Source: Roseiarcus sp963820775 | GTDB taxonomy: Bacteria > Pseudomonadota > Alphaproteobacteria > Rhizobiales > Beijerinckiaceae | Direction of reading: 5' to 3' | DNA: 64,000 nucleotides | Assembly (NCBI GenBank): GCA_963820775.1 | Contig: CAWGBF010000015.1 | Coordinates: forward strand, 1,240,001-1,304,000 | Shown here: one piece after another, positions 35,485 through 44,018 of the stretch | How the letters are laid out: each line of letters starts with the position of its first letter | How positions within the stretch are numbered: the first letter of the stretch is position 1 | Translations under genes and position numbers: made by a program | The notes under the pieces: model-generated | Seen by the model: only the letters and a program-made list of their open reading frames with translations | What the model was told of the DNA's origin: nothing | The model's database searches: none

Positions 35485-36909
35485 TCAAATCATGGGATGG
35501 CGATCGCCGAGGCCGCCGCGGCGCTCCAGCATTGCGCCCAGGCGCAAGATCGTGTCCTCGTCCAGCCACCTGGCGACAAGCTGGATTCCGATCGGCAGCT
35601 TCTCGGAGCTGAAAGCGTAGGGGACCGAAAGCGCGGGCAGCCCGGTCATGTTGAAGGGGCAGGTCGCCGCCATGACGTGAGTCCACGGCGCCGTCACGCC
35701 ATTGACGACAAGCTCCAAGGCGCCATGCGGCGTGGCCGTCATCGGAGTGACCGGCGTCAACAGCACGTCATATTTCTGGAAAAAGCCGGCAAAAGCCGAC
35801 CTCAGCGCCTCGACCTTTGCATGCGCCGCAGCGAAATCGCAGAAGGAGGGATCCGGCGTCGCAACGATGCCCGCGCCGATCGCATGCAATTCGCTTTCCC
35901 GGCCGGCTGCCAGGGCTTTGATCGAAGGCGCGATCTCGCCATAGAAAAGGGTGGCGAGCGCCCCGAAGGCATCGCCAAGAAAAGGCAGCGTCACTTCCTC
36001 GACCGCGCATCCGAGATCGGCAAGCTGACGCGCCGCCGCGGCGACCGCGGCGGTGATCTCCGGATCGACCGGCGCGAAAGCCGCGTCGGAAACCCAACCG
36101 ACGCGGATCGGCTGACCGGCAAGGCGGCCGCCGTCCGCCTGCGCGTCCGGAGCGTGAATCGCGTAGCCGTCGAGCCCGTCCGGCCCCTTCAGGATCGAGT
36201 AGCCGAGCGCCACGTCGCGGATCGTGCGGGCCATTGGCCCGACGTGAAACCAGTGCGATGTGACTCTGGGGTAGTGGCCGGTGTAGGGAACGCGGCCATG
36301 CGTGGCTTTGAGGGCCGCGACGCCGGTAAAGGCGGCCGGGCCGCGCACCGAGATCATGACGTCGCTGCCGATGCCAATCGGCGACATGCCGGCCGCAAGC
36401 GCCGCCAATTCGCCGCCGGATGAGCCACCGGGCGTGCGCTCGAGGTTCCAGGGGTTGTTGGTTCGGCCCGTGACCCGGTTGTCGCTCTCGGTCCAGGCAG
36501 AGAACTCGGGCAGATTGCTCTTCATGAGCGGAATCCCGCTGGCGGCCTTGAAGCGCGCCACCGCGGTCGCGTCCTTGTCCGGAATGGCGCCCGCGAACAG
36601 CTTCGAGCCGCGCTGGGTGAGAACGCCTGCCGTGTCCAGAGCATCCTTGATCGAGAACGGCACGCCGTGCAGCGGCCCAAGCGAAGAGCCATCGGCGACG
36701 GCCTTATCGGCCGCATCGGCGCTCGCCAACGCCTGTTCGGCCATGAGCGTGACCACGGCGTTGATTTTCGGGTTCACCGCCTGGATGCGGTCCAGATGCG
36801 CCTGGACCACCTCTCGCGACGAAAGCTGTTTCGTCCGGATGAGCGCTGCGAGCGCAGTCGCCTCCTGATAATGGATGGCGCTGGTGTCTGTGATCTGTTG
36901 ATGGAGCAT
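35485..36909 (-). CDS. amidase (amidase signature family)
   Basis: The 474-residue protein is an amidase signature enzyme with a Ser-Ser-Lys triad. The Lys is in VPFSIKDALDTAG, the cis-Ser in TPGGSSGGELAALAAG and the nucleophile in GIGSDVMISVRGPAAFTGV. The usual GGS before the nucleophile is replaced by MIS. It hydrolyses amides of an unknown substrate in the cytoplasm. A perfect palindrome upstream matches one before the TetR gene at 38197, so this amidase is likely that repressor's target, now separated from it by an IS630 insertion. Confidence 0.88.
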   Translation of the reverse strand: MLHQQITDTSAIHYQEATALAALIRTKQLSSREVVQAHLDRIQAVNPKINAVVTLMAEQALASADAADKAVADGSSLGPLHGVPFSIKDALDTAGVLTQRGSKLFAGAIPDKDATAVARFKAASGIPLMKSNLPEFSAWTESDNRVTGRTNNPWNLERTPGGSSGGELAALAAGMSPIGIGSDVMISVRGPAAFTGVAALKATHGRVPYTGHYPRVTSHWFHVGPMARTIRDVALGYSILKGPDGLDGYAIHAPDAQADGGRLAGQPIRVGWVSDAAFAPVDPEITAAVAAAARQLADLGCAVEEVTLPFLGDAFGALATLFYGEIAPSIKALAAGRESELHAIGAGIVATPDPSFCDFAAAHAKVEALRSAFAGFFQKYDVLLTPVTPMTATPHGALELVVNGVTAPWTHVMAATCPFNMTGLPALSVPYAFSSEKLPIGIQLVARWLDEDTILRLGAMLERRGGLGDRHPMI

Positions 36910-36936
36910 GGTCGTCTCCTGTTAGGCCGAAGATTT

Positions 36937-36954
36937 CTACCTGACGGCAGGTAG
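36937..36954. promoter_or_regulatory. palindromic operator upstream of the amidase
   Basis: CTACCTGACGGCAGGTAG has perfect 7-bp arms and lies 28 bp upstream of the amidase start. A nearly identical site precedes the TetR gene (38163-38180). It is a good candidate binding site for that repressor. Confidence 0.7.
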
Positions 36955-36990
36955 GCAAAACGGCGACGATTTATACCAAGAACTCGGTGA

Positions 36991-38048
36991 TCATGACCGA
37001 TAGGCCCAGTCCCGAAGGCCGATCGACATGATCCTCCAGGGCTGGTTTATGAGCTTGTTCCATGCTTCGCAGCAGTGATCGACGATGTCGTCGAAGCAAT
37101 TGAAGATCCGATTTGAGAGCCAGTTGTCGCGCAGGAACTGCCAGATGTTTTCCTGCGGGTTGAGCTCTGGGCACTTTGCGGGGAACGGGATCAGCGTCAT
37201 GTTGGGCGGGACGATCAATCTGCCGGACAAATGCCAGCCGGCCTGATCGACCAGCAGCACAGCGTGCGCTCTCGGCGCGATCTGGGTGGCGATTTCGGCG
37301 AGATGGAGGTTCATCGCCTCCGTGTTGCAGCGTGGCATGACCAGGGCCGCGCCTTTGCCGTCCTTGGGACAGATCGCGCCGAAGATATAAGCCGAGGCGG
37401 TTCGCTGATCTTTGGGAGCGCTTGGACGCGCGCCGCGCTTGGCCCAGCGCCGGGTGATCTTGTTCTTCTGGCCGACGCGCGCCTCGTCGGCGAACCAGAC
37501 CTCTATGGCGCTGGGCTCGACGTCCTTCTCGCGCCCGATCGCTTCCAGGCGCGCGGAAAAGCTTTTTTAAAATCTTCGATCGCGCCTGCGGCCTGAGCAT
37601 GATGGCGGGGACGGGCCGAGAGCTTGCGATAACCCATGGCGCGCAGTTCGCGGCTCAACGTCTGCTTGGCGACGACGACGCGAAACTCCTCGAAAATCCA
37701 TTGGCAGAGATCGACAATCCGCCAGCGCACGACCCCATGAACCGCCGGGATCGGGCCGCTCTCGATGATCGCGGCGAGCGCGGCGCGGTGTGCGCCGTTC
37801 AGCCGGGGAGCCTGTCCGGGCGGCTTGCGATCAATCAAGCCTTCCGGTCCATGGGCGTTGAACTTCATCACCCAATCGCGAATGATTTGAAGCGTCACCC
37901 CGCCGATCTTCGCCGCCTCGGTGCGCGTCGCGCCTTCGTAAACCGCCGCCAGAGCCAAAAGCCGCCTGGCCTGCGGCCCGTCCTTCGACCGCTTGGCCGC
38001 AGCTCTCACCATCTCAGCGTCATAATCGCCCCGAAGCGGAATGGGCAT
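36991..38048 (-). CDS. IS630-family transposase made by -1 frameshifting
   Basis: The first frame (from 38048) begins MPIPLRGDYDAEMV and encodes the N-terminal helix-turn-helix domain (YEGATRTEAAKIGGVTLQII). The second frame, which lies at -1 relative to the first, holds the DDE catalytic domain: EVWFADEARVGQ (Asp), AVLLVDQAGWHLSG (Asp) and ELNPQENIWQFLRDNW (Glu). They join at A-AAA-AAG on the minus strand (37562-37568), a classic slippery site used by IS630-like elements. The frame change is therefore likely functional and not damage. About 350 residues result. Confidence 0.85.
37562..37568 (-). promoter_or_regulatory. programmed -1 frameshift site (AAAAAAG)
   Basis: The heptamer lies exactly where the two transposase frames must be joined, and the required direction is -1. 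Slippage there would fuse AIEDFKK to SFSARLEAIGREK. Confidence 0.65.
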
Positions 38049-38162
38049 GGCGAACCTCCTCTGTTCGCCACCTTGAATCAGACGCCAGGCGAGTCGGGAA
38101 TCCCAACCGAGTCATCCCTTCAGAGATTTGGTATTACCCCTTCCAATGGAGGTTGTCAAGGT

Positions 38163-38180
38163 CTATCTGTCGTCAGGTAG
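38163..38180. promoter_or_regulatory. palindromic operator upstream of the TetR gene
   Basis: CTATCTGTCGTCAGGTAG is an imperfect palindrome (one mismatch in the arms) matching the site at 36937 in 15 of 18 positions. It lies 16 bp before the TetR start codon, which fits autoregulation. Confidence 0.65.
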
Positions 38181-38196
38181 AGTAGAAGGCAGGACG

Positions 38197-38766
38197 ATGG
38201 CGATCGCGACCGGTGACATGAGAGACAGGATCATGACGGCGGCGCGCTTGACCGTGCAGGACCGCGGCTATAACGGCTTGAGCTTCCGAGAGCTGGCAAA
38301 GGATGTCGGAATTAAGAGCGCCAGCATCTACTATTATTTCCCGACCAAGGGCGAACTGGGGAGCGCGTTGGCCGCGCGCTATACGTTCGATTTTTTGGAA
38401 TATCTCAACGGGTTGCTGGCCGAGGGGCTCGATCAGAAGGCTTGCATCCAGAACTACACGGAGGCCTTTGGTCGCACTGTACAGAACGACAATCGGATGT
38501 GCCTCGGCGGCATGATGGCGGCCGAATTCAATGAGCTCCCTCCGGAGGTCAGGATCGAGGTGGTCAAGTTCGGCCAGGCGAATGTCGACTGGCTGGTCAA
38601 AGTTCTGTCGCTCGGCCAATCCCGAGGAGATGACGCCGTCAAGGGCCAAGCGCTCGCGATCTACGCTGCGGTCCAAGGCGCACAACTGATCGCCCGTAGC
38701 CGCGGCGACCCGACGGTCTACGACGCGATCATCGAGACTTACCGGGAAAGCGCGCTTCTGCCGTGA
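38197..38766 (+). CDS. TetR/AcrR family transcriptional regulator
   Basis: The 189-residue protein has the TetR helix-turn-helix in GLSFRELAKDVGIKSASIYY followed by YFPTKGELGSALAARY, and a C-terminal ligand-binding domain. The frame is open upstream to 38128, but the ATG after GGCAGGACG fits the family. A palindromic site just upstream matches the one before the amidase gene 1.2 kb away, so it probably represses itself and the amidase. The IS630 element lies between the two genes. Confidence 0.88.
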   Translation: MAIATGDMRDRIMTAARLTVQDRGYNGLSFRELAKDVGIKSASIYYYFPTKGELGSALAARYTFDFLEYLNGLLAEGLDQKACIQNYTEAFGRTVQNDNRMCLGGMMAAEFNELPPEVRIEVVKFGQANVDWLVKVLSLGQSRGDDAVKGQALAIYAAVQGAQLIARSRGDPTVYDAIIETYRESALLP

Positions 38767-38953
38767 CAAGCCTCGCTCGCCAGCAGCCGGCGAAACAAAC
38801 CGGTGGATGCGGGTGACGGTCCCCGTGCGGGTGACGGCCTGCATGTATTTCCGCCGACTGTGGTCACGCCAATTGTTTGAACCCTAGCCCCCGCCTCCAC
38901 GAGCACAGCCGCCGGACGGCGCCAATCGGTTGATTTGCGGCGCGCGCCGACCC

Positions 38954-40324
38954 CTAGAACGCCGCCTCGTCAAACGCCGGTTCGACCGAGCATCCCCACG
39001 GACCCTCGTAGCGCTTAACCCAATGCCGCGCCGGCTCGCGGCCGCTCTCCGCAATCGCCTCGAGCGGACGAAGGTGGACGGTCTCGTCCTCGCCCTTTGC
39101 GTTGAGCCGCGCGCGCCGCTTGAGGCCGCCATGGGCGATCGCCAGCATGTCGAGCGCAATCGCGCGCAAGCTCCGCCCGCGAATCTCGGCGGCGAGTCCA
39201 AGCAGCGGCGCGTCGTCGCGCAGCTTCTGCCGGTCCTCTGCGGTCCAGCCCCGGGTCAGCGTCTCGGCCGCCCGAAGCGCGTCCGGATCGTAGTAGAGCC
39301 CGGCCATCAGGGCCGAGAGCGCGACGATGCGCTCGGGCGGCCCCACGTCGGCACCGCGCATTTCGAGATAGCGCTTGAGCCGCACCTCGGGGAAAATAGA
39401 CGACAGGTGGTTCGCCCAATCGGCGAGCGTGGCGCGCTCGCCTGGCGCTTGCTTGAGCCGGCCAGCGAGCAGATCGCGAAAGCTCGCTCCCGCCGCGTCC
39501 TGATAGTGGTCGCCGCGCTTGACGAAATAGAGCGGCACGTCGAGCGCATAGTCGACGTAGCGCTCGAAGCCCATGCCGGGCTCGAAGGCGAAGGCGAGCA
39601 TCCCGGTGCGCGCTGGATCGGTATGGCGCCAGATCTCCGAACGAGCAGACATGAGGCCATTGAGCTTGCCGTCGGTGAACGGCGAATTGGCGAACAAGGC
39701 GGTCATCGCCGGCTGCAGCGCGAGGCCCACGCGCATTTTGGCCACCATGTCCTGTTCGCTCGCAAAGTCGAGATTGGCCTGGACGGTCGCGGTGCGAAAC
39801 ATCATGTCGAGGCCGCGGGTTCCGACCTTCGGCATGTAGCCCGCCATGATCGCGTAGCGGCTTTTCGGCATGACCGGCGTCTCGGCCAACGACCATTTGG
39901 GGCTCATGCCGAGCGTCAGAAAGCCGATGCCGAGCGGCTCAGCGACAAGGCGGCAAGCGGCGAGATGACGATCGAGTTCATCGGCGGTCGCGTGCGCGTC
40001 GTAGAGCGGCGCGCCCGAGAGCTCGAATTGTCCTCCCGGCTCGAGCGAGATGGCGCCTTCGCCGTTGGCGTCATAAAGGCCGATCAGATTGTCGCCGTCC
40101 TCAATGCCGTCCCAGCCGAGATGGGCGCGCACGCCTTCGAGCAACGCCCGAATGCCCCGCGCGCCCCCATAAGGGACGGGAGAATGATCGGCGCGATAGA
40201 AGGGGATCTTTTCGTGCTCCGTGCCGACCCTGAAGGGTCCATCCGGTTTGCATCCCGCCTCGAACCAGGCGACGAGGGCGTCGCGCGATTCGACGACTTC
40301 ACTATCGACAACGTCCCGAGCCAT
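38954..40324 (-). CDS. gshA: glutamate-cysteine ligase
   Basis: This 456-residue enzyme joins glutamate and cysteine in the first step of glutathione synthesis. It is the plant/alphaproteobacterial type: GPFRVGTEHEKIPFYR near the start, ISLEPGGQFELSGAPLYD, FLTLGMSPKWSL, RTATVQANLDFASEQDM and FVKRGDHYQD. The length is normal. rsmE, often its neighbour in Rhizobiales, lies upstream beyond the inserted genes. It converges with the TetR gene. Confidence 0.95.
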   Translation of the reverse strand: MARDVVDSEVVESRDALVAWFEAGCKPDGPFRVGTEHEKIPFYRADHSPVPYGGARGIRALLEGVRAHLGWDGIEDGDNLIGLYDANGEGAISLEPGGQFELSGAPLYDAHATADELDRHLAACRLVAEPLGIGFLTLGMSPKWSLAETPVMPKSRYAIMAGYMPKVGTRGLDMMFRTATVQANLDFASEQDMVAKMRVGLALQPAMTALFANSPFTDGKLNGLMSARSEIWRHTDPARTGMLAFAFEPGMGFERYVDYALDVPLYFVKRGDHYQDAAGASFRDLLAGRLKQAPGERATLADWANHLSSIFPEVRLKRYLEMRGADVGPPERIVALSALMAGLYYDPDALRAAETLTRGWTAEDRQKLRDDAPLLGLAAEIRGRSLRAIALDMLAIAHGGLKRRARLNAKGEDETVHLRPLEAIAESGREPARHWVKRYEGPWGCSVEPAFDEAAF

Positions 40325-40550
40325 AAAGGCGCTTACCCCCGCGGCCGGTGAGCCGGCGAAGCGGCTAGATAGTCGCGCCGCTCTGACAATGCAAAGGGCG
40401 TTGGGAAAGATACAGAAACGTACCCGGCCTTCGGACCGCCTTAACCGTTGCGGCAGGCGCCCGCTGCGAACCCCGAGAGTCTTCGTTCGGTCTCATCCAA
40501 TGTTAGGAACTTTGAGGCCTGATGCGGGGGAATTTCGAGGAGCACCCGTC

Positions 40551-40715
40551 ATGGCCAAGCTGTTGCGTCGGTTCATGCTCTGCCGCCAGGGGGTGACGGC
40601 GATCGAGTACGCGCTCATAGCTTCCTGCATCGCCGTCGTGATCGTGACCGCAGTCGGCGCCGCGGGGACCCAGCTCAGCTCGAGCTTCACCCGTATCGCC
40701 ACTGCGTTTCCGTGA
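40551..40715 (+). CDS. Flp family type IVb pilin
   Basis: The 54-residue protein starts MAKLLRRFMLCRQGVTAIEY and continues with a hydrophobic helix (ALIASCIAVVIVTAVGAAG), the layout of Flp prepilins with the conserved Glu-Tyr. Flp subunits form adhesive pili with the tad machinery. No tad or cpa genes are in the window, so this is an isolated pilin. GAGGAGCACCC precedes the ATG. Confidence 0.88.
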   Translation: MAKLLRRFMLCRQGVTAIEYALIASCIAVVIVTAVGAAGTQLSSSFTRIATAFP

Positions 40716-40730
40716 GGGCGCCGGCCTTCC

Positions 40731-42152
40731 TCAGGACGTTTTCGCGCTTCCCCCTTCAATCGCCGCCGCCGGCCGTAAGCCAGCGCGCCCGCCGCCGTCG
40801 ATCGCCTTCGCGAGCCGCCACGTCACCACATAAGCTGTGCCGACCGCGATCAGGCCAAACACAGCCGCTCCAAGCGCGAAGCCCAACATGGCGCCCTGCA
40901 CCCCGCCATAACGCGCGCCAACCGTCACGAACGGAATCGTCCCCAGCGTCGCCCGCGCCCAGTTGAACGCCATCGACAGCACCGGAAAGCCAAGATTGTT
41001 GAACGATACATTGGCCACGAACAGGCACGCCAGAAAGATCCAGGCAACCACCCCGTATCGGCAATAGAAAGCGACATATTGCGCGCTCTCGCCCTTGGCC
41101 TCGAATGCGCTAACAAGCGCCGGCTCGGCCAGGGCCAGCGCGCCCCATGCGAACAGAACGTAGCCGATCGAGAGGATGAAGGAATCGGTCAGCGTCCGCT
41201 GCACCCTTCCCATCAGTTTCGCGCCATAGTTCTGGCCGATGATCGGCCCGACGGAAGCGGTGAGCGCGAAAACGACCCCGAACGCCACCGGCGTCACACG
41301 GTCGATGATGGCGGAAGCGGCGATCGCCGGCTCGCCGAAATCGGAGAAAATCCGCAGCGTATAGGCCTGGCTGACCGGCGCCGCCATGTTGGCCATGATC
41401 GCGGGAAATCCGATCGCCATGATCGGGCCGAAGTCGCCGCGCGCGGCGTTGAGCTTCGGCCGAGCGACGAGATCGTGCACGCCCACCGCGCCGTTCCAGC
41501 CGACGGCAAGCAGGATGAGCCGTGAGAGGACTGTCGCCCAGGCGGCGCCGTAAACTCCGAGCCCAAAACCGAAGATGAGCAACGGATCCAGGAACGCCGT
41601 CGCGATCCCAGCCGACAGTGTCACGTACATAGCCCGGCGCGCATCGCCGACGGCGCGCAGCACCCCCGACATCCCCATGCCGACTGCGAGCGGCACATTC
41701 GCCGGGATGCTGATGGCGATGAACTTGGAGGCGACCTCGGCCGATTCGCCGTGCGCGTGCAAAACATTTGTCAAGATCCCATCGCGCAACACGAACATCG
41801 CCGCCGCCGTCGCGGTGGAGAGGATGGCCGTGATGGTGAGCGCAGACGCAGCAAGCCGCCGCGCGCGCGGCCTGTCGCCTGCGCCGAGCGCGCGGGACAC
41901 CGTCGCCGAGGTTGCGACGATGAGCCCAATGTTGATCGACATGATGAAGAACGTCACCAAGCCGACATAGCCGACCGCGGCCTTGAACGCCTGATCGCCG
42001 AGCTTCGACACCCAGAACAGCGACAGCAGATCGACGACGAACACCGCCATCAAGCCGATGGCGCCGGTCGCGGTCATCACCGCGACATGGCGCATGAGCG
42101 ACCCGTGCGTGAACACGGGCCGCTTGTCGTAAGCGGCTTGGGGGGCGTTCAA
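40731..42152 (-). CDS. MATE family efflux transporter
   Basis: The 473-residue protein has about twelve membrane segments in two MatE halves. Visible features are RHVAVMTATGAIGLMAVFVV at the start, GVLRAVGDARRAMYVTLSAG and VGPIIGQNYGAKLMGRVQRT. It exports drugs or organic cations in exchange for Na+ or H+. The start is TTG with AGGAAA upstream; an ATG 19 codons later would remove only a few residues before the first helix. It stands alone. Confidence 0.9.
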   Translation of the reverse strand: MNAPQAAYDKRPVFTHGSLMRHVAVMTATGAIGLMAVFVVDLLSLFWVSKLGDQAFKAAVGYVGLVTFFIMSINIGLIVATSATVSRALGAGDRPRARRLAASALTITAILSTATAAAMFVLRDGILTNVLHAHGESAEVASKFIAISIPANVPLAVGMGMSGVLRAVGDARRAMYVTLSAGIATAFLDPLLIFGFGLGVYGAAWATVLSRLILLAVGWNGAVGVHDLVARPKLNAARGDFGPIMAIGFPAIMANMAAPVSQAYTLRIFSDFGEPAIAASAIIDRVTPVAFGVVFALTASVGPIIGQNYGAKLMGRVQRTLTDSFILSIGYVLFAWGALALAEPALVSAFEAKGESAQYVAFYCRYGVVAWIFLACLFVANVSFNNLGFPVLSMAFNWARATLGTIPFVTVGARYGGVQGAMLGFALGAAVFGLIAVGTAYVVTWRLAKAIDGGGRAGLRPAAAIEGGSAKTS

Positions 42153-42262
42153 GACGATTTCCTATTTCGCCAGGGCGGCGCGGTCTTAAAGCCTGGCGCG
42201 GGCGGAAGCTAGGGCGCCCGTGGTCGAACGGGTCACCAACGGGCGCGAGAGCTCGAAGCGAT

Positions 42263-43039
42263 TCACTTGGGACGCTGAGCCCACACGGACACTCCGCCGC
42301 CCCCAAACGCCCAAAAGGTTGGCCGGGACAAGAGCTCCAAGGCGCGGTTCAGCTTCTCGGCGTCAATCGCGCCAGATGCTAGCATCGGCTCCCGCATTTG
42401 TTCCGCTGTTAGCGCGAAGAATTCGGCAACCTCGGATCCCCCCTTCAAGAGCGAGAAATCGCCTTCACCATCGATGTTCTGCATTCCTAAACCTTCGATT
42501 AGCGCAGGCAGTGCGCGAGCCCAGAAGCAATCGCGTCCCGACGCTATGACAACGGTGTTGACGAGAGCCGTCATAAAATCACGGTAGTCAGCATTGTCCG
42601 ACGCATGGACCGGAAAGAAGTCGACTTCCTCCAGCAATAACCAGCCGCCGGGTTGGAGGGCCGAAATCATGTGCCTCACAGCAATTTCGGGTTCTCGGAG
42701 GTGGTGCAGGATCCATCGCGAGTGGACCAGATCGAAATTACCCTCAGGCGGCGGCCCCGAAAGAATGTCGTGCTGTAATGTTCGAAAGTTTGGCCCCTCG
42801 ATTGACTTGAGCAGCGCTGTATTGATGTCCGTCGCGACAACATTGCCGTTGGCGCCGACTTGCTCGCTGAGCCACCGTGCGATGGAGCCGCCGCCCGCTC
42901 CAACTTCAAGGCAGCGCCAGCCACCTCCGACGCCAAGCGACAAGGCTCGGCGCTTTGTCTTCGGGTCGAGATAAAACTCCAGCAACGTTAAGCGACGCCT
43001 GGCCTTATCCCAGGAGTTGTCGAGCGCATAACCTGTCAT
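42263..43039 (-). CDS. class I SAM-dependent methyltransferase
   Basis: The 258-residue protein has a Rossmann methyltransferase fold. The SAM-binding region is CLEVGAGGGSIARWLSEQVG, followed by VVATDINTALLKSIEG and DLVHSRWILHHLREPEIAV. The substrate is unknown. GC content is somewhat lower than in neighbours. A ubiquinone-type or natural-product methyltransferase are both possible. It stands alone. Confidence 0.85.
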   Translation of the reverse strand: MTGYALDNSWDKARRRLTLLEFYLDPKTKRRALSLGVGGGWRCLEVGAGGGSIARWLSEQVGANGNVVATDINTALLKSIEGPNFRTLQHDILSGPPPEGNFDLVHSRWILHHLREPEIAVRHMISALQPGGWLLLEEVDFFPVHASDNADYRDFMTALVNTVVIASGRDCFWARALPALIEGLGMQNIDGEGDFSLLKGGSEVAEFFALTAEQMREPMLASGAIDAEKLNRALELLSRPTFWAFGGGGVSVWAQRPK

Positions 43040-43545
43040 TGGCCGATCCCCTCAACCGACACGTAACAGATGATGACTTGTCGGAATTGAGAGCTCACTC
43101 AAAATGCGTTTCGGGCCGACAAGCACCAGGATAGCTTTGAAGATGATACTGAAACGAAGCCGCGACCGACGGCCCAAATGTTATTCGGCAAAGAAAACCG
43201 CAAATGCGGTGACGTCTCGCTCAGGGCGCCCCGAGCGCGCCACCGATTTGAACCTCGGCTCGGAGCTCCTCCAATCAAAAATCAAAGTGTCATAATTGGG
43301 TATTATGTGAGCAACGTCAACAAGTATTCCCACTGAATTCGCAAGCCGAACTCGACCTCTGCTAGCGTCTGACCCGCGCGGCGAACATCATGAGAGCTTG
43401 CGCGCCTCAGATCTGTGAAGACGCAATGTTGGGTTGGGCACGCTCGTTGATGCAATCTCGAACATGATTTTCATTTGACCGTCGGATGCGCTCGCCCTAT
43501 CGGATCGGGCGGGAAGCCCGCCGTTGGGCGGCAAGGGAGGGGAAC
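43040..43545. other. gene-free, lower-GC stretch
   Basis: About 500 bp with no supported gene. The short plus-strand frame at 43104 is not protein-like. Divergent promoters for the methyltransferase and the Cys-rich protein should lie here, but I cannot point to convincing boxes. Confidence 0.4.
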
Positions 43546-43791
43546 ATGCACATTCGTAATTTGGCAATCGCGTCGGCGCTTACGCTCGCGACTCTTGTGT
43601 CCGCCGCGCCGAGCGTGCTCGCCCAGCAGGCCGAGGCGATGAAATATTGCAAGGCGGATTTCGAGCGGCTTTGTCCGGGCGTGCAGCCGGGCGGCGGACG
43701 CATCATCGGCTGCCTCAAGGCGCACAAGGAAGAGGTGAGCATCGGTTGCGGCAAGGCGCTGCAGGCGATGAAGGCGAAGATGGGCAAGTGA
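43546..43791 (+). CDS. secreted cysteine-rich (cysteine-rich repeat) protein
   Basis: The 81-residue protein has a signal peptide (about residues 1-24, ending VLA). A short cysteine-rich repeat follows: MKYCKADFERLCPGVQPGGG then IIGCLKAHKEEVSIGCGKAL. The four Cys probably form two disulfides in the periplasm. Function is unknown. The ATG has GGGAGGGGAAC upstream; the frame extends further but adds no signal sequence. Confidence 0.82.
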   Translation: MHIRNLAIASALTLATLVSAAPSVLAQQAEAMKYCKADFERLCPGVQPGGGRIIGCLKAHKEEVSIGCGKALQAMKAKMGK

Positions 43792-44018
43792 CCGCGGACG
43801 GCGCTCTCGCGCCGCCTCTCAGGATTCCATCCGCGCCCACTCCCGCCGTATCAGCCGGAGGCCCCGCCCCGAGAAACAAGCCATAGCTAGCGCTTCGGCC
43901 CGAACCTTGCTCGACAACCCGACGTTATGTCAAACTCCCCGCTGAGGCGGTGCGTGAGTATAGATGGTTTAACGCGCCCTGTCGGCAGGGATCCCGTGGA
44001 ACAGAGGAGCGCATCGGC

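Larger units (their letters stand above)
36974..38134 (-). mobile_element. IS630-family insertion sequence
   Basis: The element is bounded by imperfect inverted repeats: ATACCAAGAACTCGGTG inward from the left and ATACCAAATCTCTGAAG inward from the right, next to TA dinucleotides, the usual IS630 target. It carries one transposase in two overlapping frames. It sits between the amidase promoter and the TetR gene, separating what looks like a divergent regulator-target pair. The exact ends are uncertain by a few bases. Confidence 0.85.
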
